Shown: positions 33,413 through 43,183, counted from the first letter of the stretch. The stretch is 64,000 nt of DNA from Candidatus Roseilinea sp. (GCA_025055235.1 JANWYN010000120.1:26759-90758); one strand, 5' to 3'. Numbers and translations are program-made. Notes: generated from the letters alone by a model not told the origin.

Positions 33413-34420
33413 TTACAAAGCAACCAGATCGGCCAGCTCCGTCTTGAGGTAACGCACCGTGCGCTCGAATTGGTCGCGCTCGTAGCGTTCACATTCGTCC
33501 GCGGATGCGCCGCGTTCCCACGGCGTCTGCCACGGCGCATCGGCCGGCTGTATGTGCCGGGCGAGGAAGCGGAACAGCGGCAGCATGGCGCGGATGTCGC
33601 GCGGCGGATAGCCCCGCCACCACTGATCCTCGTACAGCCGGATATGGCGCGCATTCAACGCCGCCAGCTCGATATGCCACGTCGCGCCCGGGGCGATCTC
33701 GCGCAGCAGCGCCAACATGGCGCGCCAGTCAATGCAACCCTCGCCGATGCCCGCCCGCACCAGGTTATAGCCACTGGGCGTCGGATGGATGGTGTAGTCC
33801 TTGATGTGGACGTTGAAGATGCGCGCGCCCAGACGGCGCGCAAACTCATACGGCTCCTCGGCCACCGCCAGCGGATTCACCACATCGAGCGTGACGCCAA
33901 CGCGCGGCCCACCGGCCTGGCACAGCACCACCAGATCGTCGGAGTTGACGTCCTGATGATTCTCGATGGCCAGCACCATATCCAGCTCGTCGAGCAGCGG
34001 GTATACGGCCAGCAGCTTGGCGATCATCTCGCGCATGTGGGCGTTCCAATCCGGCGCATAGATGGCGCGCGCGCCCTCGAGAAAGTCGCTGACCATGCAA
34101 CGCACCACGCGCGCACCGGCGCGCTTGGCCAGCGGCAGCCAGGCGCGCGCTTGTTCCACATCCAGCACCGGTAGGTCGAGCACATAGGTCATGCCCTTCG
34201 ATCGCAGAAGCTCGCCGAAGCGATCCATGCCGGCTTCGCTGTGGTCGGGAAGGATGTCGAGCGGAAACTCGACGCTGGTCATGCCGTGCTGCGCTGCTAA
34301 TTCGACGAGGTCGAGGCCGTTCATGGGGTTTGGACAAGCGCACCGGCCCCCACGTTTCAGGAATCCACAAGTAAACGGGAAGGTATAGCAGGAGAGTCCA
34401 AAGGCAACCTTGGCGTTCAC
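33413..34420 (-). CDS. Sugar phosphate isomerase/epimerase-type TIM barrel protein
   Basis: A protein of about 335 residues of the xylose-isomerase-like TIM barrel superfamily. Recognisable parts are 'FGLSCYTFPF' (first strand), 'HGMTSVEFPLDILPD', 'LAIENHQDVNSDDLV' and 'GVTLDVVNPLAVAEEP' (metal-binding Glu and Asp), 'VHIKDYTIHPTPSGY' and 'IGEGCIDWRAML'. The start is uncertain: the first conserved strand lies before the first good ATG, so I propose the GTG at 34420; 34459 is possible. It heads a three-gene operon with two dehydrogenases. Inosose dehydratase-like or sugar 3-epimerase activity is possible. Confidence 0.82.
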   Translation of the reverse strand: MNAKVAFGLSCYTFPFTCGFLKRGGRCACPNPMNGLDLVELAAQHGMTSVEFPLDILPDHSEAGMDRFGELLRSKGMTYVLDLPVLDVEQARAWLPLAKRAGARVVRCMVSDFLEGARAIYAPDWNAHMREMIAKLLAVYPLLDELDMVLAIENHQDVNSDDLVVLCQAGGPRVGVTLDVVNPLAVAEEPYEFARRLGARIFNVHIKDYTIHPTPSGYNLVRAGIGEGCIDWRAMLALLREIAPGATWHIELAALNARHIRLYEDQWWRGYPPRDIRAMLPLFRFLARHIQPADAPWQTPWERGASADECERYERDQFERTVRYLKTELADLVAL

Positions 34421-34489
34421 AGCGAGAGCCAATATTAGCCCGGTGCGAGCGAAAGTCAAAACGAAGCGTTTTGCCTACAATTCGAACCG

Positions 34490-35152
34490 ATGAAACTCGC
34501 CCCTTCGATCTACACAGCGGACTTCGCGCGGCTGGGCGAACAGGTTAAGGCCGCAGAGGAAGCCGGCGCCGACTGGATTCACCTCGACGTGATGGATGGC
34601 ATGCTCGTGCCCAACATCACATTTGGGCCGGCCGTCTGTGAGGCCGTGCGGCGGAGCACATCGCTGCCCTGCGAGGCGCACCTGATGGTGCAGGCACCGG
34701 AGCGCTTCTTTCAGGATTACAAGGACGCCGGCATGCAACGCATCATCGTGCACGTCGAGGCCTGCCCACACTTGTATTCGACGATCCAGGCGCTGCGCAA
34801 GCTCGATCTGCAAGTCGGCATCACGCTCAACCCGCTCACGCCGCTTAGCGCGATCGAAGAGGCGCTGCCGCTGGTAGACCTGGTGCTGATCATGTCGGTC
34901 GAGCCGGGCTTCGGTGGCCAGGCCTATATCCCAGGCTCGACTCAGCGCATCCGGCGCATGCGCGAGATGCTGAACGCGGTCAACCCGAACGCCGAGCTGG
35001 AAGTAGATGGGGGCGTGAACGTGCACACCATCCGCGAAGTGCGCGACGCTGGCGCGAGCATCGCCGTCGTCGGCTCTGCGGTGTATTCGCCCAAGCACAG
35101 TGTGGCCGAAGGCATGGCAGCGTTGCGCAGGGCGCTGGGCTGTGAGCAGTGA
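34490..35152 (+). CDS. rpe: Ribulose-phosphate 3-epimerase
   Basis: A 220-residue Rpe that interconverts ribulose 5-phosphate and xylulose 5-phosphate. Motifs: 'LAPSIYTADFARLGEQVK', 'WIHLDVMDGMLVPNITFGP', 'CEAHLMVQAPERF', 'IMSVEPGFGGQAYIPG' and 'LEVDGGVNVHTIREV'. Metal ligands are the His and Asp residues in the first, second and fifth of these. The final codons (encoding Cys-Glu-Gln-stop) are already part of the adjacent heptamer array, so the array has supplied the stop. It is convergent with the glucokinase gene, and both feed central sugar metabolism. Confidence 0.95.
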   Translation: MKLAPSIYTADFARLGEQVKAAEEAGADWIHLDVMDGMLVPNITFGPAVCEAVRRSTSLPCEAHLMVQAPERFFQDYKDAGMQRIIVHVEACPHLYSTIQALRKLDLQVGITLNPLTPLSAIEEALPLVDLVLIMSVEPGFGGQAYIPGSTQRIRRMREMLNAVNPNAELEVDGGVNVHTIREVRDAGASIAVVGSAVYSPKHSVAEGMAALRRALGCEQ

Positions 35153-35281
35153 GCTGTGAGCTATGAGCTGCGAGCTGTGAGTTTTGAGTTCTGAGTTCTG
35201 ACTTCTGAGTTCTGACTTCTGACTTCTGAAGTCTGGCTTTCTCAATTCTCAATTCTCAATTCTCAATTCTCAATTTTCAAT
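35139..35281. repeat. Heptamer array spanning the rpe and glk 3' ends
   Basis: About thirteen units ending in TGA or CGA (GCTGTGA, GTTCTGA, CTTCTGA and variants) are followed by units AATTCTC (four) and AATTTTC. It begins inside the last codons of rpe and ends inside the last codons of the convergent glucokinase gene, so it supplies both stop codons. Confidence 0.9.
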
Positions 35282-36259
35282 TCCCACAGCCACGCGCGCT
35301 GCGCCCAGCAAGCCGGCCTTGCTGTTCATGATCACGCGCACCGGAATGCGCTCCATCAACCCGGACAGGCGCCCCTTGTAGCGAAAGGTGTTCATGAACG
35401 ATTCGCGCTGCAGGAGCGGCAGGATGCGCGGTGGGATGCCGCCGCCCAGGTAGATGCCGCCGGTCGCGATCACCGTCAGCGCCAGGTTGCCGGCCTTGGC
35501 CGCCAGCACCGAGGTGAAGATGTCCATCACGCGCGCACATAGCGGGTCGGGTGTCTCGGTCAGCGCGTTGGTCACGATCACCGGCGTGGGGTCTTTGGAT
35601 GCAGCCAGCTGCTCGGCCACCCAGGGCGATTCTTGGATGTAGGCGCAATCGCGCAGGAATTGATACACGTTTGGGATGCCGATGCCGGAGCACACGCGTT
35701 CATAGCTGGCCCGGCCGAATTTGCGCTGCAGGTAGCGTAGCAGCTCACTCTCAAGTTCATTGCTGGGAGCGAAGTCATTGTGGCCGCCTTCCGAGGGGAA
35801 GGCACGATAACCGCCATTCACCCACAACAAGAACGCTTCGCCCAGCCCCGTGCCCGGCGCAATCACGCCGATAGCGCCTTGGGGCGCCGGCTGCACGTCG
35901 TTCAACGGCACCAGATCGTCTGCCTCCAACACAGGCACGGCGTTGGCGATGGCTTCGAGGTCGTTGATCAGCTTCACGCTTCGCATTCCCAACGCTTCGC
36001 TCAACTTCGCTTCCTCCATCACCCAGGGCAGGTTAGTGATGCGCGCCACGCCGTTCAGCACCGGGCCGGCTACGCCGAAGGCAGCCTGCTCCACGCGCAA
36101 ATCAGTTTTGTGCAGAAACTCCCTGATGATGGATTCGAGGTCAGGATAGTTGGCGCTGACGAACGTTGCTTCGGCAACCGGATCATGCAGCCCCTGCGCG
36201 CGTGAGAAGATCGCCAGGATAGTCTTGGTGCCGCCGACGTCACCGGCTAGGATGTTCAT
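35270..36259 (-). CDS. glk: Glucokinase
   Basis: A 329-residue Glk-type glucokinase (ATP + glucose to glucose 6-phosphate). The N-terminus 'MNILAGDVGGTKTILAIF' is the phosphate-binding loop; 'VAGPVLNGVARITNLPWVM', 'LINDLEAIANAVPVL' (catalytic Asp), 'GVIAPGTGLGEAFLLW' and 'FPSEGGHNDFAP' are the sugar-binding parts. The ATG at 36259 is chosen because MNILAGD is the usual start. The last residues, Ile-Glu-Asn-stop, are encoded by heptamer repeat DNA. It is convergent with rpe. Confidence 0.94.
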   Translation of the reverse strand: MNILAGDVGGTKTILAIFSRAQGLHDPVAEATFVSANYPDLESIIREFLHKTDLRVEQAAFGVAGPVLNGVARITNLPWVMEEAKLSEALGMRSVKLINDLEAIANAVPVLEADDLVPLNDVQPAPQGAIGVIAPGTGLGEAFLLWVNGGYRAFPSEGGHNDFAPSNELESELLRYLQRKFGRASYERVCSGIGIPNVYQFLRDCAYIQESPWVAEQLAASKDPTPVIVTNALTETPDPLCARVMDIFTSVLAAKAGNLALTVIATGGIYLGGGIPPRILPLLQRESFMNTFRYKGRLSGLMERIPVRVIMNSKAGLLGAARVAVGIEN

Positions 36260-36335
36260 GGCTTGCTCCATGTGCTTCTTCACGACGATGATTGGACATA
36301 GCTTATCGCCCACCACCAGAATGCGCAATTCGATC

Positions 36336-36498
36336 GGGTGCATTCGCCAGCGGGAGCTGTCGGGCGCGCTCCGAATGGCCCGCACGGGCTACCGCAGCGC
36401 GCCGTTGGCAGCGCACCCGGGCACGGAACGGCGTCTGGGCACGGAACGGAGCCCGTGCCCTACCGTGCGATGGTTTGCCCCTATCCGCGAATGCACCC
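36336..36498 (+). repeat. Dispersed repeat family B, copy 3, MITE-like
   Basis: This copy is bounded by perfect 12-bp terminal inverted repeats (GGGTGCATTCGC and GCGAATGCACCC) and flanked on both sides by ATC, a possible 3-bp target duplication. Inside are GGGCGCGCTCCGAATGGC and two copies of GGCACGGAACGG. It separates the divergent glucokinase and flippase-like genes. Confidence 0.8.
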
Positions 36499-36532
36499 AT
36501 CCGATTGTCCGCAAACGTATAATCGCGATACG

Positions 36533-37609
36533 ATGCAGGAGTCTTCGACGCAGATCCCCACTGTAGCCCGGCTCGACGAAGCTTCAGCAACAGGCACAAC
36601 GCTCGTCAGTTGGTCATCGCTGGGATTGCAACGCTCGAAGATCATCCTGTCGGTCATCGCGCTATTGCTGCTGCTGATTGCCCTAGTTGCAGTTATACAG
36701 TCGGTCTCATTCGAGGCGCTCTGGGCATCTATCCGCACTGCGCATATCGAGTGGATCATCATGACCATCCTGCTCGTTTGTACCGGCCAACTGCTACGCA
36801 TCGTGCGCTTCAAGCGCTTGCTGGAATGGGATCGAGCGGTGGGCGCGCGCGCCGCCGGCCAGGCCACCTTGATCGGGCAAGTGATCAACTGGCTATCGCC
36901 GATTCGCGTGGGCGATATCTGGCGCATCTGGCGCGCAGCACAGAACCGGCCGGGCTCACTGCTGTGGACAACGAGCGCCGTGGTCGTCGAGAAAAGCGCC
37001 GACTCGCTCGTCCTCGCGGCTTTCGCCGGCGCTTTGTTGCTGGCGCCGTTGCCCGAAGGATTCTCCCCGCCGGTCGTCCGGCTGCTGGTCACGGCGCTGG
37101 CCGGCGCGCTGCTGGTCAGCGGACTGAGCGCGCTGAGCTCAGCCGGATTCCGCCGGCGTCTACTCAAATTCATGCCGAAGGTCGAAGTTTGGCTCGACAT
37201 CGCCAACGCGACATCGCCTTCCGATTTAGTGTGGAAGGGTCGCGCCGAGCGCTGGCTGGAGATGTTGAGCTACAGCGCGCTGATCTGGACGGTGGCCATC
37301 CTGACGAACATCGCGCTTGCACAGGCATTCGACATTCACATCGGCCTGGCTAGCCACGTGTTGCTGCTGCTTGCTCTGCAGACAACCTCGGTGTTCTCGC
37401 CCGTGCCGGGCAATGTCGGCATCTTCTCCCTCGTGTCGCTGGGTGTGTTGACGACGATGGGCGTGAGCAACGCGGATGCGCTGGCCTACGGCAGCGTGTT
37501 GTACGTGGTGGTCTACGGGACGCTGCTGACGGCAGCAACCGCAACCCTTCTGCCACCGCTGCGCCCGCAGCCCGCATCTTCGCCGGTCCAGCATGCGCCC
37601 CACTCTTGA
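36533..37609 (+). CDS. Flippase-like integral membrane protein (LPG synthase TM-domain / UPF0104 family)
   Basis: A 358-residue membrane protein with about eight hydrophobic segments. Features of the lysylphosphatidylglycerol-synthase transmembrane family are 'LLRIVRFKRLLE', 'GQVINWLSPIRVGDIWRIWR', 'VVVEKSADSLVLAAFAG' and 'FSPVPGNVGIFSLVSLGVL'. It lacks the soluble aminoacyl-transferase domain, so it is the flippase-like form, often linked to glycolipid or polysaccharide export. TATAAT at 36518-36523 lies 10 bp before the ATG. It is the first gene of the polysaccharide region and overlaps the next gene by 17 bp. Confidence 0.82.
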   Translation: MQESSTQIPTVARLDEASATGTTLVSWSSLGLQRSKIILSVIALLLLLIALVAVIQSVSFEALWASIRTAHIEWIIMTILLVCTGQLLRIVRFKRLLEWDRAVGARAAGQATLIGQVINWLSPIRVGDIWRIWRAAQNRPGSLLWTTSAVVVEKSADSLVLAAFAGALLLAPLPEGFSPPVVRLLVTALAGALLVSGLSALSSAGFRRRLLKFMPKVEVWLDIANATSPSDLVWKGRAERWLEMLSYSALIWTVAILTNIALAQAFDIHIGLASHVLLLLALQTTSVFSPVPGNVGIFSLVSLGVLTTMGVSNADALAYGSVLYVVVYGTLLTAATATLLPPLRPQPASSPVQHAPHS

Positions 37610-38408
37610 TGCGCATCCATTGCCTTCGCTGCATGCCGCCATACCAGCTATTCATCTGCTCGGCGTGCGCGTGCACATCTTAACTGTAGAGGAATTGATC
37701 ACACAGATCACAGCATGCGCGATATCAGACTGCCGGATGATCGTCGCCTACGTCAACGCTCACGGGGTGAATCTGGCCTACGAGCAGCCCGCACTGCGCA
37801 GCTTCTTCAACACAATGGCGACGGTGGTGTTCTGCGACGGATTCGGTGTGCGCTGGGGCGCGCGGCTGGCCGGCCTGCCTGCGCCGTATCGCTATACACC
37901 GCCGGATTGGATCGGCCAGCTCTGCGCGGCATGCGCCCGTCACGGATTGTCACTGTATCTGCTGGGCAGCCAATCGGGCATTGCAGAACAGGCCGCCGCC
38001 GCGCTGCAGCGACAACATGCCGGTCTCGCCATTGCCGGCACACACCATGGGCACTTCGACAAACGCCCGGACAGCTACGAGAACTGCAACGTCCTGGCGG
38101 AGATCGAAGCGGCTCGTCCCGACATCCTGCTCGTGGGCTTTGGCATGCCGGCGCAAGAGGACTGGCTGCGCGACAACTGGGATCGCATGCCGCATGTGAA
38201 GGTCGCGATCACCGTCGGCGCGCTCTTCGACTACGTGAGCGGCAACGCACGGCGCGCCCCGCGCTGGATGACCGATCATGGTCTGGAGTGGTTGGGTCGC
38301 TTGTTGGCCGAGCCGGGCCGGCTGTGGCGTCGCTACTTGATCGGCAATCCACTCTTTCTGGCCCGCGTGCTGCGCCAACGGCTGGCGCGATCGCCGCGTC
38401 ATGAGTAA
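37593..38408 (+). CDS. WecG/TagA/CpsF family glycosyltransferase
   Basis: A 271-residue GT26 enzyme. Conserved blocks are 'LGVRVHILTVEELITQI', 'VAYVNAHGVNLAYEQPALR', 'VFCDGFGVRWGARLAG', 'LYLLGSQSGIAEQAAAAL' and 'DILLVGFGMPAQEDWL'. Members add N-acetylmannosamine or its uronic acid to lipid-linked GlcNAc. This is notable because the right side of the region encodes enzymes for a diacetamido-mannuronic acid nucleotide sugar, a plausible donor. It overlaps the flippase-like gene and precedes a GT-C membrane protein. Confidence 0.9.
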   Translation: MRPTLDAHPLPSLHAAIPAIHLLGVRVHILTVEELITQITACAISDCRMIVAYVNAHGVNLAYEQPALRSFFNTMATVVFCDGFGVRWGARLAGLPAPYRYTPPDWIGQLCAACARHGLSLYLLGSQSGIAEQAAAALQRQHAGLAIAGTHHGHFDKRPDSYENCNVLAEIEAARPDILLVGFGMPAQEDWLRDNWDRMPHVKVAITVGALFDYVSGNARRAPRWMTDHGLEWLGRLLAEPGRLWRRYLIGNPLFLARVLRQRLARSPRHE

Positions 38409-38414
38409 TCGAAC

Positions 38415-40385
38415 ATGCGAATCGTCGTGCCGCGCGAACTGCTTCTGGCGCTTGCGCTCGCCCTCATCCATGGCCTGGCCTGGGTGTTCGTTGCGCCGCC
38501 ATGGGAACATTACGACGAGCCATCGCACGCCGAATATGCCTGGCTGATCGCGCACAAGGGCAAAATCCCCACGCCCGACGACGTGGATCGCGAGATGCGC
38601 ATTGCCTTCGTCCGCTCGATGATCCGTAGCGGCTTCTACATCGGCCGGTTCCCGCCGCCGGACGTGGACGATCCAAACGCGCCCGCGCCGCACATCGGCT
38701 ACTCGCAGCTCCAAGATTCGCCCTTGTACTACTTCCTGCCTGCCGCAGCGATAGCGCTCATGCGCGAGCGCAGCATTGAGCAGCAACTCTACGCCGCACG
38801 CCTTACCTCGCTGCTGCTCTTTTTGTTCACAGTTGTCTGCGCATGGGGCGTCGCCGCTGCGCTGGTGCCGCCAGGGCATCCGCTGCGCTGGATGTTGCCA
38901 TGCGGCATCGCGCTGTTGCCGGCCTTCGCCGACCTGATGACGGCAGTGAACAGCGACGCCGGCGCGATCGCTGCGTTCTCCTTGTTCATCTGGGGCACCG
39001 TCTATATGCTTAACCCGCGCAATCAGCCACGCCCTGCCTGGCGAACGCTGCTGAGCGCGCTATGGGTCATCGCATCCGCGTTGCTGTGCGTGCAGGTGAA
39101 AGGCACTGCCGCGCCGGCGCTCGCACTTGTTCCGGTCGTCCTGCTCTTCGGCGCGCTGCGCGGGCGATGGCGGCCGTTGGCCTGGGGCACGTTCGCGCTG
39201 GGCAGTGCTGCGGCGCTGGTTGCGCTCTTCGACGTCGGCGATGCGGCGCTGTGGTATCGCAGCACGGCCACGCTGCAGCGCGAGCACACCCGCTGCGATG
39301 CCAACATTTGCGGCCCGATCCCGCATGGCGAGCACGCAATTCGAATCGTCGCTGCGCCGGGATCGCCTCCGCCGTATGTCTTTCAATCCATCCCGCCGGC
39401 GTCCGTTGCAAAGATGCGCGGCCAGACGGTCACTTTCGGCGCGTGGATGTGGGCCAAGCGCGAAGATCGCTTCAGCGAGGGTGAAGCATTGGCGGTCGAG
39501 GCAACATCGCCGGCGGTCAACTACAACTACCGGGAGCAGTTGAACACAAGCGTGACGCTGGATGAGACACCGCGCTTCGTCGCGATCACGGGGACGATTT
39601 CGCCACACGCCGGCTACGCGCGGCTGATCCTACCTTCGGTCGTTCACGCGCCCGAGGTAACGACAGCGGTGATGCTGGACGGCGTTGTGCTAGCCGTCGG
39701 CGAGTTTCCCACTGATGGCGCGCCACGCTTCGAGAACGCTTCGGCTAGTCGTGGCGAGTGGGGCGGGCGCACGTTTGAGAACCTGGTGCGCAACGCCTCC
39801 GGCGAGGACACATGGCCGGCGCTGCGGCCTCAGGTCGAACGCTTTTTGCTCCGGTTTACGCCGGAGTGGGTGAGCTGGATTCTAGGCATAGCGTCCCTGC
39901 TCGACCCGACCGGCGCAGGCTGGTATCACCGGATGACGGTCGAGCACATGTTCCAGACCTTCTGGGCGCGCTTCTCGTGGGGTAATGTGCCACTGGCCGA
40001 TGGATGGAATCTCGCCCTCGCCGTCGCGACGGCGGTGAGCCTGGCCTGCACGCTCATCATGTTGCTGCGGCATAGGCGTCAGGTGGACTGGGCCGTAGTC
40101 GTGACGATGGCGCTGGCGATTGCCGTCGTCTGGCTGCCGGCGCTGATGCGCGGCGTAATGGTGGGACTGGAGGGCCGGCTGTGGATCGCCGGCGCGCGCT
40201 ATGCCTACCCGGCCATTGTCCCAACCATGCTGGCGCTGACGATCGGTTGGGCAACGCTGGCCGCCGGGATCGGCCGGAAGCAACGCGCGATCATCGTTGC
40301 CGGATGGACGATGGGCTTCGTTGTGCTTGCCGTTGTTTCGCTCATCACGGTTTACCAGTTCTACGCAGCGCGCGGAACAGGGTGA
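38415..40385 (+). CDS. DUF2142-like / GT-C type membrane protein
   Basis: A 656-residue protein with an N-terminal membrane region, a long extracytoplasmic domain (about residues 290-470) and C-terminal helices. 'WEHYDEPSHAEYAWLIAHKG' after the first helix is the acidic loop typical of DUF2142 and GT-C glycosyltransferases, where an Asp-Glu pair binds the metal and lipid-phosphate donor. The soluble middle part looks like a beta-rich carbohydrate-binding domain ('GQTVTFGAWMWAK'). It probably transfers a sugar from a polyprenyl phosphate outside the membrane. Its 3' end overlaps the convergent O-antigen ligase gene by 25 bp. Confidence 0.8.
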   Translation: MRIVVPRELLLALALALIHGLAWVFVAPPWEHYDEPSHAEYAWLIAHKGKIPTPDDVDREMRIAFVRSMIRSGFYIGRFPPPDVDDPNAPAPHIGYSQLQDSPLYYFLPAAAIALMRERSIEQQLYAARLTSLLLFLFTVVCAWGVAAALVPPGHPLRWMLPCGIALLPAFADLMTAVNSDAGAIAAFSLFIWGTVYMLNPRNQPRPAWRTLLSALWVIASALLCVQVKGTAAPALALVPVVLLFGALRGRWRPLAWGTFALGSAAALVALFDVGDAALWYRSTATLQREHTRCDANICGPIPHGEHAIRIVAAPGSPPPYVFQSIPPASVAKMRGQTVTFGAWMWAKREDRFSEGEALAVEATSPAVNYNYREQLNTSVTLDETPRFVAITGTISPHAGYARLILPSVVHAPEVTTAVMLDGVVLAVGEFPTDGAPRFENASASRGEWGGRTFENLVRNASGEDTWPALRPQVERFLLRFTPEWVSWILGIASLLDPTGAGWYHRMTVEHMFQTFWARFSWGNVPLADGWNLALAVATAVSLACTLIMLLRHRRQVDWAVVVTMALAIAVVWLPALMRGVMVGLEGRLWIAGARYAYPAIVPTMLALTIGWATLAAGIGRKQRAIIVAGWTMGFVVLAVVSLITVYQFYAARGTG

Positions 40386-41680
40386 CCAGACGTCGCATCT
40401 ACTTCGTGTTGTCGAGCGACCAGGCCGGCGGCGACGGCCACGCCCCATAGCAGCCATACCAGCGGTGCGGAGCGCACCATGCCCCAAGTGACAGCGTCGG
40501 TAAGGCCGTGGCCGAGGAGTGCGACCTGGCTGGCGAGCAAGCCGGCGCCCAGCGCGCGCAAGACCGGATCCGCGCTGCGATAGGCGTGCCAGCATGCAAC
40601 GAGGACCGTGCCCAAGATGCCGAGCCAGGCGATGAGGCCCGGCACGCCCAGGTCAACTGCAATCTGCAACAGGAGGTTGTGCGCATGTGGCACGCCCGGC
40701 GGCGTGATGATCAGCGGATAGAGTAGCTCGGTCACCTGTTCGAACGACCCCATGCCGATGCCGGTGAACATGAAGTCCTGCACCATGAACCAGCCGCGCG
40801 ACCAGATCTCCAAGCGATAGGGCAATCCGTTCGTCACGGTGTCGCCGACAGCGTCGGTCAAGGCGACCAGGGTATCGGGGCGCAGCGCGATGAAGAGCGC
40901 GCCCACGCCGACCAATGCAAACAACGGCAACGCCAAACGCGGCCAGCGCAGCACAAACAGCGCCATACAGGCGAGGAACAGGCCGACGAACGCGCCGCGC
41001 GACTGGGTGAGGATGAGCATCGCCATGCCGGCGATCAGCGCGGCGCCCGCCAGCAGCCGCAACACGACGAACCAGCGACCGGCGCCTAAAGGGAAAAGCC
41101 ACCACGCCAGGACGACCGGGATGAAAAGGATCAACGCGCCGGCGAGGACGTTAGGATTGACGCTGTCTGCCACCATCAGGGTGAAGGAAGCGTAGAGGCT
41201 GGCCGGGATGAAGGGGAATTTGCTGCCTTGCCAGGAGACGATAAAGGGGCCGGCCAGCGCGAGCGCAAGCAACAGGACGCACAAGGCAACTGTAATCACG
41301 CGCCAGCGCTTGCAAGCGTGACCCGCCGGTGCAAAAGCGAGCCAGCGAATCAGTGCAAAATACAGCCCCAGGCTGGTCACGACCCGCATCACCTGGGGAT
41401 GGGTGATCTCCGGGAAGGCCGTGACGAGCCATGTGACGGCCAACATGAAGACCAGCAGGACTGCGAACGGCCTGCCCACTGCCCAAGCCGGCATGCTTTC
41501 CTGGTCGCGGTTCACCAGCCGCAGCGCGCCGCGATTCACCCAGAAGATGATGACCACAAATGCAGCCAGGGACAAGAAGCGGGCAGAGGCGATGCTGAGC
41601 GTGGTAACTAGGGCAACGACATACAACTCAAGCACGGCGACTGCAGCAAGGACGAAGCGAAGTCGTTGCACAATAACCAA
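40361..41680 (-). CDS. O-antigen ligase family protein (Wzy/WaaL-like)
   Basis: A 439-residue polytopic membrane protein with 10-12 hydrophobic segments. The Wzy_C-type signature is visible as 'LTQSRGAFVGLFLACMALFV' followed by the large loop 'GIGMGSFEQVTELLYPLI' and 'GVPHAHNLLLQIAVDLGV', where His and Arg are needed for ligation or polymerisation. It would polymerise or attach the repeat unit made by neighbouring enzymes. The 51-bp gap to the sugar transferase gene downstream is short, so both probably belong to one leftward transcript. Confidence 0.85.
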   Translation of the reverse strand: MVIVQRLRFVLAAVAVLELYVVALVTTLSIASARFLSLAAFVVIIFWVNRGALRLVNRDQESMPAWAVGRPFAVLLVFMLAVTWLVTAFPEITHPQVMRVVTSLGLYFALIRWLAFAPAGHACKRWRVITVALCVLLLALALAGPFIVSWQGSKFPFIPASLYASFTLMVADSVNPNVLAGALILFIPVVLAWWLFPLGAGRWFVVLRLLAGAALIAGMAMLILTQSRGAFVGLFLACMALFVLRWPRLALPLFALVGVGALFIALRPDTLVALTDAVGDTVTNGLPYRLEIWSRGWFMVQDFMFTGIGMGSFEQVTELLYPLIITPPGVPHAHNLLLQIAVDLGVPGLIAWLGILGTVLVACWHAYRSADPVLRALGAGLLASQVALLGHGLTDAVTWGMVRSAPLVWLLWGVAVAAGLVARQHEVDATSGHPVPRAA

Positions 41681-41731
41681 ACCATATGCTGTGAGTCAGC
41701 TTGCGCAACACAGAGGGGACACGAGCGATGC

Positions 41732-43183
41732 TCATTGACCCCTCATCTTGAACACCACAGCGAAAGTTTTTAGAAGGATCTTCAAATCGAACCAGATGGA
41801 CTGGTGCTTCAAATAATATAAATCATACTGCAGCTTGATGAGCGCATCCTCGACCGTCGCGCCATAGCCGTAGTTGACTTGTGCCCAGCCTGTAAGCCCC
41901 GGCTTACCCGCCAGCCGAGTCCGATAAAACGGAATTTGCTTGTGAAGCTGCGCGATGAACTGTGGCCGCTCGGGGCGCGGCCCGACCATGCTCATCTCGC
42001 CCTTCAACACGTTGATTACTTGGGGAAGCTCATCTAGGCGCGTCTTGCGCAGAATTCGGCCGACGCGCGTAACGCGCGGATCGTCCTTCGCTGCCCACTT
42101 CGCCTGACCATCACATTCGGCATTCTGCACCATGGAGCGGTACTTTGTGACCGTGAACGTCTTGCCATGCATGCCCATGCGTTCCTGCCGATAGAAAATC
42201 GGACCGGGTGAATCGAGTTTGATCGCAAGCGCAATCAGCGGCGCGGTGGCTAAAAAGAGGACGAAAAGGATCGCACCGCATCCCAAATCGAGCAAACGCT
42301 TCGACAGCCGGCTCAGCGTGCCGCACGGATGGCTTTCGAAGGGCAGAGCGACATACCACTGGCTGCCGATATGCTGCACGGCGACCTTGCCCGTAAGCTG
42401 CTCGTAGAGCAGCGGCATCGGCGTAATCGTCACGCCGCGCTCGTGGCAGTCCATGATTGCCTGAAAGAGGCTGCCGCTTACTTGGGCGCTGATGGCAACG
42501 ATGATCTCATCTATGTGCCGGCTTTCGATGTAATCCAGCATGCGCTGATGACCACCTAATACCGGGATATCGTAGATGCGCAAGCTGTGTTTCCTAGGAT
42601 CATCATCCACGAAGCCGACGATCTCAAAGTGCGGATGTGCGCGCAATGTCTCTGTGATGGTGCGGCCGGCAGCGCCTGCGCCTAGGACCAGCACACGGCG
42701 CCGTGCATGTGCGCTGCCTAGAACAGTAGCGTATCCGGTACGCCACAAGGCCAACAGACCAGCGATAGCCAAAACAGAGGCCGCTGGCGCCAGCCGCAGT
42801 GGGGTCGTGCCGGGGGAGGGATCGAAGTTCGCTACAGCCAGCGGAGAGACATTGATAAAGAAGTAGATCAAATAGAACAAACCAATGACAACTGCACTCA
42901 GGCCGATGCGCTGCAAGCACCATCGAACGTTCACAGCGCGTTTGAGATCATACATGTCTAGCACGGCAAGGCACAACGCCCAACCAGTACCAATGGCCAC
43001 AACCCAGGGGAGCTGTTCTCTCAAGAGCGAGCTGTCGAAGGGCCGTTGAGCGAAGCGCGACCAGAATGCGACAGCCACGACAACGCCGAAGCCGATCAAA
43101 GTGAGGTCGCCCAAGCGCAGTAAAAGCTTACGCTCGGAGAATTCTAAGCGCAGGCGAGAAGCGAGGATGCTGGTTGTAGTCAT
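41732..43183 (-). CDS. Polyprenyl-phosphate sugar-1-phosphate transferase
   Basis: A 483-residue initiating transferase of the WcaJ/WbaP type (PHPT). Four N-terminal helices precede a CoA-binding-like domain ('[20 protein letters not shown]'), a fifth helix and the C-terminal catalytic domain with '[20 protein letters not shown]', '[18 protein letters not shown]', '[20 protein letters not shown]' and '[10 protein letters not shown]'. It transfers hexose 1-phosphate from a nucleotide sugar to undecaprenyl phosphate, the first step of glycan assembly. The ATG at 43183 is chosen; 18 more residues upstream are possible. Confidence 0.93.
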   Translation of the reverse strand: MTTTSILASRLRLEFSERKLLLRLGDLTLIGFGVVVAVAFWSRFAQRPFDSSLLREQLPWVVAIGTGWALCLAVLDMYDLKRAVNVRWCLQRIGLSAVVIGLFYLIYFFINVSPLAVANFDPSPGTTPLRLAPAASVLAIAGLLALWRTGYATVLGSAHARRRVLVLGAGAAGRTITETLRAHPHFEIVGFVDDDPRKHSLRIYDIPVLGGHQRMLDYIESRHIDEIIVAISAQVSGSLFQAIMDCHERGVTITPMPLLYEQLTGKVAVQHIGSQWYVALPFESHPCGTLSRLSKRLLDLGCGAILFVLFLATAPLIALAIKLDSPGPIFYRQERMGMHGKTFTVTKYRSMVQNAECDGQAKWAAKDDPRVTRVGRILRKTRLDELPQVINVLKGEMSMVGPRPERPQFIAQLHKQIPFYRTRLAGKPGLTGWAQVNYGYGATVEDALIKLQYDLYYLKHQSIWFDLKILLKTFAVVFKMRGQ

